Shown: positions 15,223 through 25,337 of the stretch, one piece after another
Numbering within the stretch: position 1 is the stretch's first letter
How the letters are laid out: each line of letters starts with the position of its first letter
Assembly: GCA_027311945.1 (NCBI GenBank)
Contig: DAICXZ010000014.1
Span: 1-64,000, forward strand
Direction: 5' to 3'
Source: Erythrobacter sp.
GTDB taxonomy: Bacteria; Pseudomonadota; Alphaproteobacteria; Sphingomonadales; Sphingomonadaceae
DNA length: 64,000 nucleotides
Program-made: the position numbers and the translations under genes
Notes under the pieces: model-generated
What the model was told of the DNA's origin: nothing
The model's input: only the letters and a program-made list of their open reading frames with translations
Databases searched by the model: none

Positions 15223-18200
15223 ATGCCTCTCGATCCGACATACTTTAGCAATGCATGGAAGCTCGTTCCAGGTCCAAATTCAGAGGTCTTGGCGGCAGCG
15301 CTCAATGAGCTTGCGCGAATTTCGCCCCGATTCCGAGCAGAGGTGGCGGTTGTCAACAAGCGCGCGCCGGGCAGTACTGTGATCGGCGCCACCTACAACG
15401 ATCCCACCAAGAACGGATCCGGCCTCACCAACTACAAGACGGTAGCAAACAAGGTTGTTAGCAGTACAACAAGTATCGCGATTGATGAATATCTCGCATC
15501 CGGTGCTGATTTTCGCTACTTCATGAACCCGACCACTAGGAGTCTAACATCCATTAACGATGGCCTAATTGGGATTATAACCGATGAATTCGGGCATGTC
15601 GCTTACGGTAGCGATGAAAAAGGGCCGGCAATCAACTTTGTCGATCAATTTACCGGTCTGTCAGTCGCGGGGCACTTCGCATACAAGCGAGGACCAATCA
15701 TTCAATTGCAAGACGCCATCCGCGACGAGGTGTCAACAGCCGTAGCGAACGGCACCGCAAACCTTAGCGCCCTCATGCTTTCCCCAGGATACGATACCCG
15801 TTCGGTAGATCAGCCCTTTTATCTGATAAACGAGTACGCCAATAAAATGGGACTTGGAGCAAATTCAATCCTGCCGACAACACTTCCCTATGAACCAAAA
15901 GACCTTCTGAACCGGACATTTGATCAAAACAAGCTGCCGGTCACCGGCACTGGGAAAAGATCGGATATCTACAGCTACAATCCCTCGACCGGAAATATTT
16001 CAATTCGGCGGGAGTATCTTGTCGATGCTAGCACAACGCTTGTCCTCAGTGAATATACGATCCTTTCGAATGGTCAGATAACCTCGACGATGGCCGGCTA
16101 CGGCGGCTTGACGTTTGTCGATATCAATGCGTTCTCCTTGTTCAATACGCTTAAGCAGACGAACGTTTCGGTGAGCGGATTAACGGGCACGGTCTCCTCG
16201 GACGCGCTTTATGGTCGTATCAGCAGCACCTTTCTCGGCGACACGCCGGGTGGAACGGTCAATAATAGCCTGCTCGACATCACAACAAGCAGCTACGCTA
16301 ACGGGGCGCCGCAACAGACCGACACGTCATTGACATCGCCGAGCGACTTTGCGCCGGGCGGTCTCATCGTTGGAATCGACAGCGGTCGCGTTGTGACGCC
16401 TGATGTGAATCTCGATGGCTTCGGTCCGGTTTTGCGAAATCTCGTGATCGGCGGTGGCTTCCGCCCTGCGGCACAGGAGATCGCTGACCTGCAAAATAAC
16501 CCGTTCGTGATGATGGACCGGGACGGCACGCCGCGTGTCACGATTACGCCCGAACAGGCCATGGGAGGGACGTTCGCCACGGACCCGCTGTTCGGTGACG
16601 CTCTCAGAGGTCTCATTCGCCTCAGCCGTGCCCAGGCCGGCGCGCCAGGCATGACCAATGTCGACCCTCTCGTTCTTGATCTCGACGGCGACGGCGTTGA
16701 AGCATCGAGCTGGATCACTAACAATGTCTATTTCGACAGCCTCGCCGACGGCAAACTGCGCCACACCGGTTGGGCGGCCGGCGGCGACGGCATGCTCGTC
16801 CTCGACAACAACGGGGACGGTAAGATCACCAGCATGAGCGAGATGGTCTCGGAGTTCTTCAGTCGCGGTGCCACGCCGGGCGCTTATGTCGATGGCTTCC
16901 AGGCGCTTCGCCAACTCGCCTCCTCGCCGACCGCAACCGTCTTCAGCCGGACGACATCTGGCATGAACAGCTCCACCGGCAATCTCTTTTTCGACGATCT
17001 CCGGGTTTGGGTCGATGCCGATGAAGACGGTGTCACCGACAGCGGAGAATTAAAGACGCTTGCCGGTTTGGGTATTGCCTCAATCAGTTTGGTCGGAATC
17101 GGGGACGTGGGCGCAAGCATCGGCGGAAACGACGTTGTCAACTCCGCGACCTTCACGCTGACTGGAGGAGCGGCTCGTGACATCGCATCACTCCGCTTCC
17201 AGGTGGAAGACAGTACCACCACGGTGACCACCGGCAGCGGAAACAGCGTCATTCGCACGACCGGTAATCAAGCCGTCACGAGCTATGTCGTTTCCGGAGC
17301 GACGCCCGTGTCGATCAATGTTTCAACGTTTACGCTTCCCGATGGCTCCATGCCGAATGCTTTCCTCTCAAATAATGCGCTGAACAACAGCTTCGTTGCT
17401 AACGCGACGGATACGAAATCCTATTGGCTGGGTGGCGGATCGGGTTCCAACACGCTGCGAGGCGGCGCGGGAGACGACGTTCTCATCATCAACTCGACCA
17501 CATTGCAGGCAAATATCGACGGGCGTGGTGGCTTTGACGTGGTCAAGGTCGACGATGACAATGGCGTCAGGCTCGATCTTAAAGCGGCGAATATCGAACA
17601 GGCGTTGGGCGACGACGGTGCTGACCTGTTCGACGCCTCGGGAATGACTACAAACGCATTCCTCGACGGCGGCGCTGGTGCCGATATTCTATTGGGAGGG
17701 ATCGCAAACGACGCAATCGCTGGCGGCGAAGGCAGCGATATGATCGACGGCTTCGGCGGTAACGACATCCTGCGCGGCGGCTTCGATGGCGATCGCATCT
17801 ACGGTGGTGCGGGCAACGATATACTTTATGGCGAGGGAGGTGACGACTATCTCGACGGCGGGGCCGTCAATGCGGGCGGCGCCAATATTGTTGAGGGAGG
17901 TGAGGGCAACGACACAATTGTCGGCACCGCCGGCTACACGGTGGCTTCCTTCCGTGGATCTTACGCCGACTATTTTATTGCGAGCAACCCCGATGGGAGC
18001 ACCACGGTTTCCGATCGCCAGACCGGCCGTGACGGCGTAGATACACTCCGCGACGTGTCGGCGATTAGCTTCGAAGATATATCCCAAGTCTCGATCAAGA
18101 GCGGAGCCGGGGCCTATGGATACACCTTGCCGGTTAACGATCGCGTGGTGGTCGCAGCTAGCGCCGTGGCAACGATCTCCGCGGCCACCCTCTTGGCGAA

Positions 18201-21200
18201 CGACAAAAATTTCGCTGGCTCGACAGTCTCCCTCAGAGAGTTGGTCGGCATCAATGACGTTGCGATCGCACGAGGCTCAAGCGGTCAGGTCGTCGGGGGA
18301 ACCGCCTCTCTCAATGCGGCGGGCACCAGCATGACGTTCACGCCTACCGCCGGCTTCACAGGGGTGATGGGCTTCAAGTATCGCGTGGTCGACAGCACCG
18401 GCAAAACGGGCGCGATCGTTCAGCAGGTAGGGACGACAGCTACGGCCGAAATGACTGCCACTGTGTATTTGAACACAGCCGACCAACCGGTCGATCCATT
18501 GTTCAACCAGCAGTGGTATTTGCCTGACATCAACGTGCTTCCAGTCTGGAAGGACTATACCGGCGCCGGTGTCCGGGTGGCGGTCTTCGATCCTTCGGGC
18601 AATGTGGACCTTAGTCATCCGGACTTTTACACAAATGCCGGCCGTTCGATTGAGCGAGCCGGAACCATTGGCGTCGACGAGATCGGTGTCCACGCGACGC
18701 TTGTCGCAGGAGTGATCGCAGCGAACCGGAACAATGTCGGGTCAATCGGCATCGCATACAATGCCGAGATATCGTCAGAGGCTATCAGCGCCGACGATCT
18801 CGACAACCTTCTTCACTTTCGAAATTATGACGTCGTGAATAATAGTTGGGGCTTTACAAACCGGTTCGGCAGCAACTTCCTCGTCGACACCGGATTTGCC
18901 CAAGCTTTTCGGGATACCGCTCAATTAGGTCGGGGCGGCCTGGGAACGACCATCGTTTGGGCGGCCGGGAACGACCGACAAGAGGGTGGCAACGCCAACG
19001 ATGGCAATATTATGAACTCGCGCTACGCGGTCGCTGTTGGTGCAATCAACCATCAAGGCGATCTTGGCTCCCTCGTGGCACCCGGTATCCCGTTCAGCAA
19101 CCCAGGGTCGAGCATTCTCGTTTCAGCGCCTGGTTCGAATGTCACTTCTACGGGCGTGCTGTTGCGCAGCGACACCGGTTCGACCTTCGGCGCGGACCAG
19201 GAAGTAGCTCGCGGCACTTCGTTCGCCACGCCGATCGTCTCAGGCGTGGTGGCGCTGATGCTCGAAGCCAACCCGGACCTCGGCTACCGCGACGTTCAGG
19301 ATATCCTCGCCCTGTCGGCAAAGCGCGTCGACGCCGCCAATCCAGGCTGGGCTTACAATGGCGCGAAGACCTGGAACGGCGGCGCCATGCACGTCAATCA
19401 CGACTACGGCTTCGGCGAGGTCGATGCACGAGCGGCGGTTCGGCTGGCCGAAAGCTGGACGACCACTCATGTGGTGGCGGACAGTAATCCCTCGACCTTC
19501 GACCTTCAAACCCGCACCGCGACGAGCGGCACGCTCAACGCGGCGCTGGTCGACAATGGCGTGCTCACCCGCACCCTGACTATTCCGGCGTCCGGCACGT
19601 TCGCGGTCGAACATGCAGAAGTTCGGCTGACGCTCGACCATCAGCAGATCGGCGATCTCGTCGTCACGCTGATCTCGCCCACCGGCACCCGCTCGGTGCT
19701 GATCGATCGCCCTGGCAAGATGCCGGGAAGCACTGATGCGGCCGATCGCGGCGACGGTGCGACCAATCTCGACTACACGCTGATGACCACGCTGTCGCGC
19801 GGCGAGGCGGCGGCCGGAAACTGGACCCTCGAAGTCAGGGACGCTGCTACGGGCCAGACCGGGACATTGAAAAGCTGGACGGTAACCCTCACCGGCAAGG
19901 CGAATGAAGCGGATGAGGTGTTCGTCTACACCGACGAGTTCGCCACGCTCGGCGTCGGCACGCGGGCGACGTTGACGGCGTCGGGCGGCTATGACGCGAT
20001 CAATACCTCCGCTGTCTCCACCAACTCGGTCATCAACCTCAGCCCCGGCACGACCAGCACGATCGCCGGCAAGGCACTGCTGCTTGCAGCCACCTCGACC
20101 AGCGTCGTCGATGCCTTCGGCGGCGACGGCAACGACACCATTACTGGCTCGGCTGCCGACAACCTGCTCTTTGGCGGTCGCGGGATTGACAACATCAATG
20201 GCGGGAACGGCAATGATCTTTTGGCCGGCGGCGCCGACGCCGACCAGCTCAACGGCGGCCTAGGGATCGACACGGCGCACTATTATGCGACCGGGACGGC
20301 CGGCGTGAACGTCAACCTGGCACTGACCACCGCCCAATCGGGCGGCGAGGCGCAGGGTGACGTGCTGACCGCGATTGAAAATGTGAACGGCACCCGGTTC
20401 AACGATGTGCTGACCGGCAGCACGCTTGCCAACATTCTCGAAGGGTTCGAAGGCAATGACACGCTGGCCGGCGGACTCGGCGCTGATATCTTGGTCGGAG
20501 ACGAGGGAACCGACACAGCCAATTACGCTGCATCAAATGCGGCGATCTCGATCGATCTCACGACCCTGGTCAACATCGGCGGACACGCCGAGGGCGATCA
20601 GCTTTACGGGATCGAAACCATCATCGGCTCGGCCTATGACGACAATTTCCGGGGCACGACGACGGCCACCACCTGGACCGGCGGCAACGGATCGGACCTG
20701 CTGGTGGTCGGGTCCGGCGCGGAGCACTTCACCGGCGGCACCGATGGCACCTTCGGCGACATCGTCGATCTCGGCTGGTCCAACGCGAAGGTCACGCTTA
20801 ATCTCACGACAGGCGCGGGAAGCGGCGGATATGCCGCCGGCGACACCTATCTCACGACTGAGCATGTCTTTGGCTCGAACTATGGTGATACTCTGACCGG
20901 CAACACCGCCAGGAACATCTTCGCGCTGTTCGGCGGCGTGGATACGATCGATGGCGGCGGCGGCATCGATGTCGTCACTTATGAGTTCTCGTTCGCCGCC
21001 GTGAAGGCCAGTCTGGCATCGAGCGTCGGCAGCACCGGCGATGCCGCAGGCGATGTCTTCGTCAATGTGGAGGACTTGACCGGCACGCTCTATGCGGACA
21101 CCCTCACCGGCAACACCCTTGCCAATGCCATCGACGGCTATGAAGGCAATGACATCATCGATGGCGGGTTCGGCAACGACATTCTGACGGGCGGGGCCGG

Positions 21201-22137
21201 CAACGACACCCTCATCGGCAACGCGGGATCGGACACCATATTTGGCGGTATAGGAACCGATACCGCGGTCTATCTCCAGACGCGGGCGTCATTCACGATA
21301 ACGACCGGAACGGACGCCAATGGCGCCTACACCGACGTGCTTCTTATTGGGTCCGCGATGACGGATCGCGTCTATCAAGTCGAAACCCTTCAATTCACGG
21401 ACCAAACCATCGCGGCGCCCGCCGGGGCGATGACGATGGCGCTGCCCTCGGCGACGATGCAATCCCAGGTGACAGGCACAGGTGCAATCGGTTCACGGTC
21501 GTCCCGCCTTGCTGGCCTCGAACCCGCTGCCTTGCGCAAGACGTCCGAAGAGGCGTCCGCCGCGACGCCCAACGACACGAGCGGTATCGCAGCGCCTTCG
21601 ACCCAGCCGAGCCTGCCTAATTCCGCCGGGCTGAGCAACGTTGCGGATGCTCCCGCCCCACGCGATCCGCAGCAGCAAGGGCCGATCACGACCGGCGGCA
21701 GGACGGCCAGCGATCCGGTCGCTGACGGTGCGGTGGACACCGGCGCGAATGTGCCTGCGTCCGACGCCGACCGGGCTGCGCAGTTCCTGGCTAATCAGGA
21801 GGCCGATACGATCTGGAGCAACGAGCTTCCGACGCTTGGCCATGGTGGCGGCACGGGTTGGTGGCGTGCTGGCGATCAGCGCCGTTCTCGCCTGGCCCAA
21901 TCTCTGGGTGCCGGGGAATCCAGTGTTGATGATGGCGAGCCGTTCGATCGCCTCATGGACGTGCCGATGGCGGCGGAACGGCAGCGCTTCCATCAGGCGA
22001 TGGCGGCGTTCCGGGGCGATGCCGGGGCCGCTCCCGCTGTCTGGCAGCGTCAAGCTGGCCAGGGTGCGGAGACGAGTGTGGCCACGCCGACATGGCAGGC
22101 GCATTCGCTGGATCGGCAGCGCGGCCTCGCCGCATGA
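15223..22137 (+). CDS. Giant RTX protein with subtilisin/kexin-like protease and P-domain
   Basis: This 2,304-residue protein is the likely substrate of the upstream type I exporter. Layout: unrecognised N-terminal 480 residues; DPLVLDLDGDGVE and DNNGDGKIT calcium loops (about 480-540); RTX GGxGxD repeats (about 735-890); a cadherin/Ig-like stretch (about 960-1090); an S8 protease with D1123 (VAVFDPSG), H1157 (HATLVAG), oxyanion N1250 (AAGND) and S1333 (GTSFATP); a proprotein-convertase P-domain (about 1,445-1,560); two further RTX blocks (about 1,625-2,020); and an Ala/Pro/Gln-rich tail. The ATG at 15,223 has AGGAG eight bases upstream. Catalytic residues look complete. The 5' kilobase is AT-rich compared with the rest. 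Confidence 0.88.
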   Translation: MPLDPTYFSNAWKLVPGPNSEVLAAALNELARISPRFRAEVAVVNKRAPGSTVIGATYNDPTKNGSGLTNYKTVANKVVSSTTSIAIDEYLASGADFRYFMNPTTRSLTSINDGLIGIITDEFGHVAYGSDEKGPAINFVDQFTGLSVAGHFAYKRGPIIQLQDAIRDEVSTAVANGTANLSALMLSPGYDTRSVDQPFYLINEYANKMGLGANSILPTTLPYEPKDLLNRTFDQNKLPVTGTGKRSDIYSYNPSTGNISIRREYLVDASTTLVLSEYTILSNGQITSTMAGYGGLTFVDINAFSLFNTLKQTNVSVSGLTGTVSSDALYGRISSTFLGDTPGGTVNNSLLDITTSSYANGAPQQTDTSLTSPSDFAPGGLIVGIDSGRVVTPDVNLDGFGPVLRNLVIGGGFRPAAQEIADLQNNPFVMMDRDGTPRVTITPEQAMGGTFATDPLFGDALRGLIRLSRAQAGAPGMTNVDPLVLDLDGDGVEASSWITNNVYFDSLADGKLRHTGWAAGGDGMLVLDNNGDGKITSMSEMVSEFFSRGATPGAYVDGFQALRQLASSPTATVFSRTTSGMNSSTGNLFFDDLRVWVDADEDGVTDSGELKTLAGLGIASISLVGIGDVGASIGGNDVVNSATFTLTGGAARDIASLRFQVEDSTTTVTTGSGNSVIRTTGNQAVTSYVVSGATPVSINVSTFTLPDGSMPNAFLSNNALNNSFVANATDTKSYWLGGGSGSNTLRGGAGDDVLIINSTTLQANIDGRGGFDVVKVDDDNGVRLDLKAANIEQALGDDGADLFDASGMTTNAFLDGGAGADILLGGIANDAIAGGEGSDMIDGFGGNDILRGGFDGDRIYGGAGNDILYGEGGDDYLDGGAVNAGGANIVEGGEGNDTIVGTAGYTVASFRGSYADYFIASNPDGSTTVSDRQTGRDGVDTLRDVSAISFEDISQVSIKSGAGAYGYTLPVNDRVVVAASAVATISAATLLANDKNFAGSTVSLRELVGINDVAIARGSSGQVVGGTASLNAAGTSMTFTPTAGFTGVMGFKYRVVDSTGKTGAIVQQVGTTATAEMTATVYLNTADQPVDPLFNQQWYLPDINVLPVWKDYTGAGVRVAVFDPSGNVDLSHPDFYTNAGRSIERAGTIGVDEIGVHATLVAGVIAANRNNVGSIGIAYNAEISSEAISADDLDNLLHFRNYDVVNNSWGFTNRFGSNFLVDTGFAQAFRDTAQLGRGGLGTTIVWAAGNDRQEGGNANDGNIMNSRYAVAVGAINHQGDLGSLVAPGIPFSNPGSSILVSAPGSNVTSTGVLLRSDTGSTFGADQEVARGTSFATPIVSGVVALMLEANPDLGYRDVQDILALSAKRVDAANPGWAYNGAKTWNGGAMHVNHDYGFGEVDARAAVRLAESWTTTHVVADSNPSTFDLQTRTATSGTLNAALVDNGVLTRTLTIPASGTFAVEHAEVRLTLDHQQIGDLVVTLISPTGTRSVLIDRPGKMPGSTDAADRGDGATNLDYTLMTTLSRGEAAAGNWTLEVRDAATGQTGTLKSWTVTLTGKANEADEVFVYTDEFATLGVGTRATLTASGGYDAINTSAVSTNSVINLSPGTTSTIAGKALLLAATSTSVVDAFGGDGNDTITGSAADNLLFGGRGIDNINGGNGNDLLAGGADADQLNGGLGIDTAHYYATGTAGVNVNLALTTAQSGGEAQGDVLTAIENVNGTRFNDVLTGSTLANILEGFEGNDTLAGGLGADILVGDEGTDTANYAASNAAISIDLTTLVNIGGHAEGDQLYGIETIIGSAYDDNFRGTTTATTWTGGNGSDLLVVGSGAEHFTGGTDGTFGDIVDLGWSNAKVTLNLTTGAGSGGYAAGDTYLTTEHVFGSNYGDTLTGNTARNIFALFGGVDTIDGGGGIDVVTYEFSFAAVKASLASSVGSTGDAAGDVFVNVEDLTGTLYADTLTGNTLANAIDGYEGNDIIDGGFGNDILTGGAGNDTLIGNAGSDTIFGGIGTDTAVYLQTRASFTITTGTDANGAYTDVLLIGSAMTDRVYQVETLQFTDQTIAAPAGAMTMALPSATMQSQVTGTGAIGSRSSRLAGLEPAALRKTSEEASAATPNDTSGIAAPSTQPSLPNSAGLSNVADAPAPRDPQQQGPITTGGRTASDPVADGAVDTGANVPASDADRAAQFLANQEADTIWSNELPTLGHGGGTGWWRAGDQRRSRLAQSLGAGESSVDDGEPFDRLMDVPMAAERQRFHQAMAAFRGDAGAAPAVWQRQAGQGAETSVATPTWQAHSLDRQRGLAA

Positions 22138-22159
22138 TCCTCGGATAGCATTGGCGGTT

Positions 22160-22187
22160 ACGGGAGCGGTGCAAGCCGCTCCCGTTT
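22160..22187 (+). terminator. Hairpin after RTX gene
   Basis: Ten-base arms acgggagcgg (22,160-22,169) and ccgctcccgt (22,176-22,185) enclose a six-base loop and are followed by a short T run. It lies 23 bp after the RTX stop and before the TPR gene, and fits an intrinsic terminator, although the T run is short. Confidence 0.6.
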
Positions 22188-22242
22188 CGCATGATCAGCT
22201 TCCATTGCTCCGATCGGGCTTGTTTTTAAGGAACCGCGCTAC

Positions 22243-24618
22243 ATGAAGCCCAGATTGGATGTCCTCCACTTTCTCCTTTGCAGCATAGCCAAAGCGAGAA
22301 GGGTCACCGGCGGAGCCTTGGCCGCGCTTGCGATGATCGCTTGCTCTCAAGCGACTTTCGCTCAGGAGAACACTGCGCAGACCGAGAGTGGTGGTGCGAC
22401 CGGTCAGCGCGAACCCGGCCGAAAAGAACCCGCATCTCAGCCCCTATCTGGTTCGGTCCCCCTCCTTCCGGCACCTACCTTCTATCCACCGCCTGTCGTG
22501 CCGGTCGCGCCAATCGCGTCAACCGGGGGGAGTGGCCTTCGCATCGGCCAAGCTGGCGTCGCTGCGCCCCAAAATGACGTGCGTAGCCTCCGCGCCGCCG
22601 CCCTGACTGCCTTTGATCGCGGGGACCTGACAGAGGCCGAGCAGCTGTTTCAGGCAAGTATCGACAATGCGCGCGTGACCGGACGATCGCCGGCAGATAT
22701 GGACATCCTTCGCTTCGACCTGGCGCTGACGGTGGAGCGCAGCGGTGACCGCGCGCGTGCCGACACCATGTATGAGACGCTCATCAAAAGCGCTACCGAT
22801 CGGGGCGATACGGACATGCTTGGGCGGGTCCACAGCCAGTTGGCGTCGTCGCTCAACCAGACCGGCGATCTCGATCGGGCGAGTGAGCACGCCCTTCTGG
22901 CGTTCAACCTTGGCGAAGCCGCGCATAGTCCGATGGCCCAGGCGAACGCTGCCCGCAATCTCGGCTCGATTGCCCGGCTTCGCGGCAATCTCGATGAAAC
23001 CGTGCGCCGTTACGTTCAGGCGCAGGGCCTGTTCGCCTCCGCAGGACAGGTCGATTACGTCGCTGAGACGCTCGGCGGCCTGGCCGCGCTGGAAATGCAG
23101 CGCGATCGCCTGGGGATAGCTCAAGGCTACGTCGACGACGGACTCAGGTTGCCTGCGAGCCAGCAGGCGCGGCTCGCCCTATTGCTCGCCGCCGCGAATG
23201 TCGCCGATCGCCGTAACGACCTGGCCAATGCCGAACATCGCTATGCCGAGCTTGCGGATCTTCCAGCCTTGCGTGCGGTGACGAATGGCCGGGCGACGGC
23301 GCTTTCCAATCTATGTGGTGTCCGTGCCCGGCTTCGCTCGACCACCGCCGAACAAAGCTGCCGCGACGCGCTTCACGAGACCGAGGCGGGCAATGCCCCC
23401 GAACTGACCGCCCGCGCTGCCTATCATCTTGCCAGCGTGCGCTACAATGCGGGTGACTTTGAGGAAGCGCTGACACTCGTGCGCCGGTCCTTGCTGCTGT
23501 TGGAGGCGAATGGCAGCGGTGCGACGGCATTCGCCGTGACCGCGCGCAGCCAGATCGAACGGATAGTGGAACGGAAGGCGGCCGACTTTCCGCCGCTCGA
23601 TCCCCGCCGAAGCCGCATCTCCGACCTCAACGCCCAAGGTGTCGCGACCTATGCGCGGGGCGACTATGTTCAGGCTCAGTTGCTGCTGGCCGAAGCCTTG
23701 GCGGATGCCCACAGGCTTGCCGATGAAGACGGCGAAGCGATGGTGCTCGGCAATCTCGGCTATCTCAAAATGGCCCAACGACGCTTTGGGGAAGCGCGCG
23801 CCTATGCCGAGCAATCGCTCGCGATCAGCGAGCGGATCGGCGCCGATCATCGAACCTATGCGCAGCTATTGCTGCTGGGGAATCTGCAGGCGATGTCGGG
23901 TGAGCGTCGTGAGGCGACGCGAACCTTGACACGCGGCCTTGCGATGGTGCGGGGCGTGAGCAGCCGGCATGAGGGCGAGTATCTCACTGTCCTCGCAACG
24001 ATACAGGAGCATGAGAAGCGGTGGGCGGAAGCCGGCCGGCTGCACCTTGAGGTGGCCGATATTCAGCGGCGCCTAGGCGACCAGCGAAGCCTTGGCCTAG
24101 CGCTGATGCGGGCCGCCCGCAGCGATGTCGAGCTTGGGCGGCTGCTCGATGCTGAAACACGGCTGCGCGAGGCGCTTGCGGCGGCGCGGGTCGTTGGCGA
24201 TTTGCAAGGAGAACATGCAATCTGGTTCGTTCAGAGCGGGATCGACGAACGGCGCAGGCAATATGGTGATGCGCGTCACCATCTAACGGCAGCACTCCAG
24301 TTGGCGCTGCAAGCAAGGGCGCCCGGAGAAACGCGCACGACCTACGACAGGCTGATCGCACTTGCCGAACGGCAGCGAGACGCGCAGGGCGTCGCCGCTT
24401 GGCGCAAGGAGCGTGACGATGTTCTGGGAGGTCGGGTCATGTCCCGGCTCCAGGCGGCCAGACTTGCGGCAGCATTGGCCGACATCGCCCTTCAAATCGG
24501 AAACCGAGAGGAAGGGCGCCTGTATCTTCGCCGTGCCGTCCTGCTCTACCGCGCGATGGATCAATCGGCGAGCGAGGAAGGCCGGAAGGCTGAGAAGCGA
24601 CTTGCTGATCTGGGCTGA
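22243..24618 (+). CDS. Exported tetratricopeptide-repeat protein
   Basis: This 791-residue protein has an N-terminal signal (GGALAALAMIACSQATFAQ, cleaved near residue 41), a proline-rich linker, and then almost continuous TPR helices to the end (examples: AFDRGDLTEAEQLFQASI, GNLGYLKMAQRRFGEARAYA, YLRRAVLLYRAM). No CHAT, kinase or other catalytic domain was found. TPR proteins act as scaffolds, so a periplasmic or outer-membrane scaffold for the secretion system or protease is possible, but this is inferred only from proximity. A terminator-like hairpin separates it from the RTX gene, so it may have its own promoter in 22,188-22,242. Confidence 0.75.
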   Translation: MKPRLDVLHFLLCSIAKARRVTGGALAALAMIACSQATFAQENTAQTESGGATGQREPGRKEPASQPLSGSVPLLPAPTFYPPPVVPVAPIASTGGSGLRIGQAGVAAPQNDVRSLRAAALTAFDRGDLTEAEQLFQASIDNARVTGRSPADMDILRFDLALTVERSGDRARADTMYETLIKSATDRGDTDMLGRVHSQLASSLNQTGDLDRASEHALLAFNLGEAAHSPMAQANAARNLGSIARLRGNLDETVRRYVQAQGLFASAGQVDYVAETLGGLAALEMQRDRLGIAQGYVDDGLRLPASQQARLALLLAAANVADRRNDLANAEHRYAELADLPALRAVTNGRATALSNLCGVRARLRSTTAEQSCRDALHETEAGNAPELTARAAYHLASVRYNAGDFEEALTLVRRSLLLLEANGSGATAFAVTARSQIERIVERKAADFPPLDPRRSRISDLNAQGVATYARGDYVQAQLLLAEALADAHRLADEDGEAMVLGNLGYLKMAQRRFGEARAYAEQSLAISERIGADHRTYAQLLLLGNLQAMSGERREATRTLTRGLAMVRGVSSRHEGEYLTVLATIQEHEKRWAEAGRLHLEVADIQRRLGDQRSLGLALMRAARSDVELGRLLDAETRLREALAAARVVGDLQGEHAIWFVQSGIDERRRQYGDARHHLTAALQLALQARAPGETRTTYDRLIALAERQRDAQGVAAWRKERDDVLGGRVMSRLQAARLAAALADIALQIGNREEGRLYLRRAVLLYRAMDQSASEEGRKAEKRLADLG

Positions 24619-24633
24619 GGCAACACCAACCAA

Positions 24634-24885
24634 ATGGAATCAGAAGATTTCACAGAGATGAGGAAGATCTGCATGGGATCGAAGAGGCCAGTTCTGGCAC
24701 CCGCCTCATTTCTTTCATGGGAGGCCATGTTCAAGCTCGCGGATACCAGGCACGACATCGAACTTTGGCGGCTGCGAAGGGATGTCATGCTCGGTCGCCC
24801 GGCGGACAAGACGGATCAGTTGCCGCAGCACGCGGCCATCTCGAAACGCTGCGCGAAACTCATCGCTCTGCCAGCGCAGCAGTAA
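24634..24885 (+). CDS. Small ORF of unknown function
   Basis: This frame of 83 codons includes FKLADTRHDIELWRLRRDVM, a plausible amphipathic stretch, and no recognised domain. It begins 16 bp after the TPR stop. It could be a real small gene, or the frameshifted 5' part of the SCEDG paralogue that follows 18 bp later; the downstream protein lacks a signal peptide, which its paralogue has. Evidence for expression is weak. Confidence 0.35.
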   Translation: MESEDFTEMRKICMGSKRPVLAPASFLSWEAMFKLADTRHDIELWRLRRDVMLGRPADKTDQLPQHAAISKRCAKLIALPAQQ

Positions 24886-24902
24886 AGACGGGACGCGCAA
24901 GG

Positions 24903-25337
24903 ATGGCGGCTGCCGAGCGGATGCGGTTTCAAGGCTATTTCGAGCCTAGTCTGCGATATATGGCGGACTCGATCGCCGTCAAAACCAAGCTGAAAGCCGG
25001 CCATTCTGCGGCAATCGCCTTCTCCGGCTTCGATGACGATAACAATCTCACCGCATTCGACCTAGAGTCGATCTCCTGCGAAGACGGCTTTGTCACGGTA
25101 AACGCGCGCGTGCGCTATGCGGCCGGCGTCCATGATCCCGCGACAGGGCGGGTTCTCAAGCATTTTACGGCGGATGCGTCGATCTATCATTCGCTGCTGG
25201 CCTACACCGATGACGGGCAATCGCCAGTGTCGGTTCATATCCACCTTCTTCCGCCAGAGCATAGGGGGTTCATCGAGTGGACAAAGGGATTCGATCACGA
25301 ATTGCGCGCAACGCAGGTTCAACTCCAGTGCCGCTAG
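24903..25337 (+). CDS. SCEDG paralogue 2, shorter relative of the 14,454 protein
   Basis: This 144-residue protein shares with the gene at 14,454 the block SISCEDGFVTVNARVRYA, a following FTADASIYHSLLAYTD and a preceding EPSLRYMADSI that parallels DPYLENLGEEI. It has no signal peptide from the ATG at 24,903. The frame is open upstream to 24,717, but that part is rich in Arg/Ala shadow-like sequence. It may therefore be a 5'-truncated copy. The pair of paralogues brackets the RTX and TPR genes, which hints that the family belongs to this secretion cassette. Function unknown. Confidence 0.55.
   Translation: MAAAERMRFQGYFEPSLRYMADSIAVKTKLKAGHSAAIAFSGFDDDNNLTAFDLESISCEDGFVTVNARVRYAAGVHDPATGRVLKHFTADASIYHSLLAYTDDGQSPVSVHIHLLPPEHRGFIEWTKGFDHELRATQVQLQCR

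Noticed and set aside
16327-16914. 195-codon - strand frame within the RTX gene
   Set aside because: Antisense shadow of the repetitive Asp/Gly-rich RTX coding region.
22243-24618. TPR protein as a CHAT-type protease or effector
   Set aside because: No CHAT or other catalytic domain follows the repeats; they run to the C-terminus.
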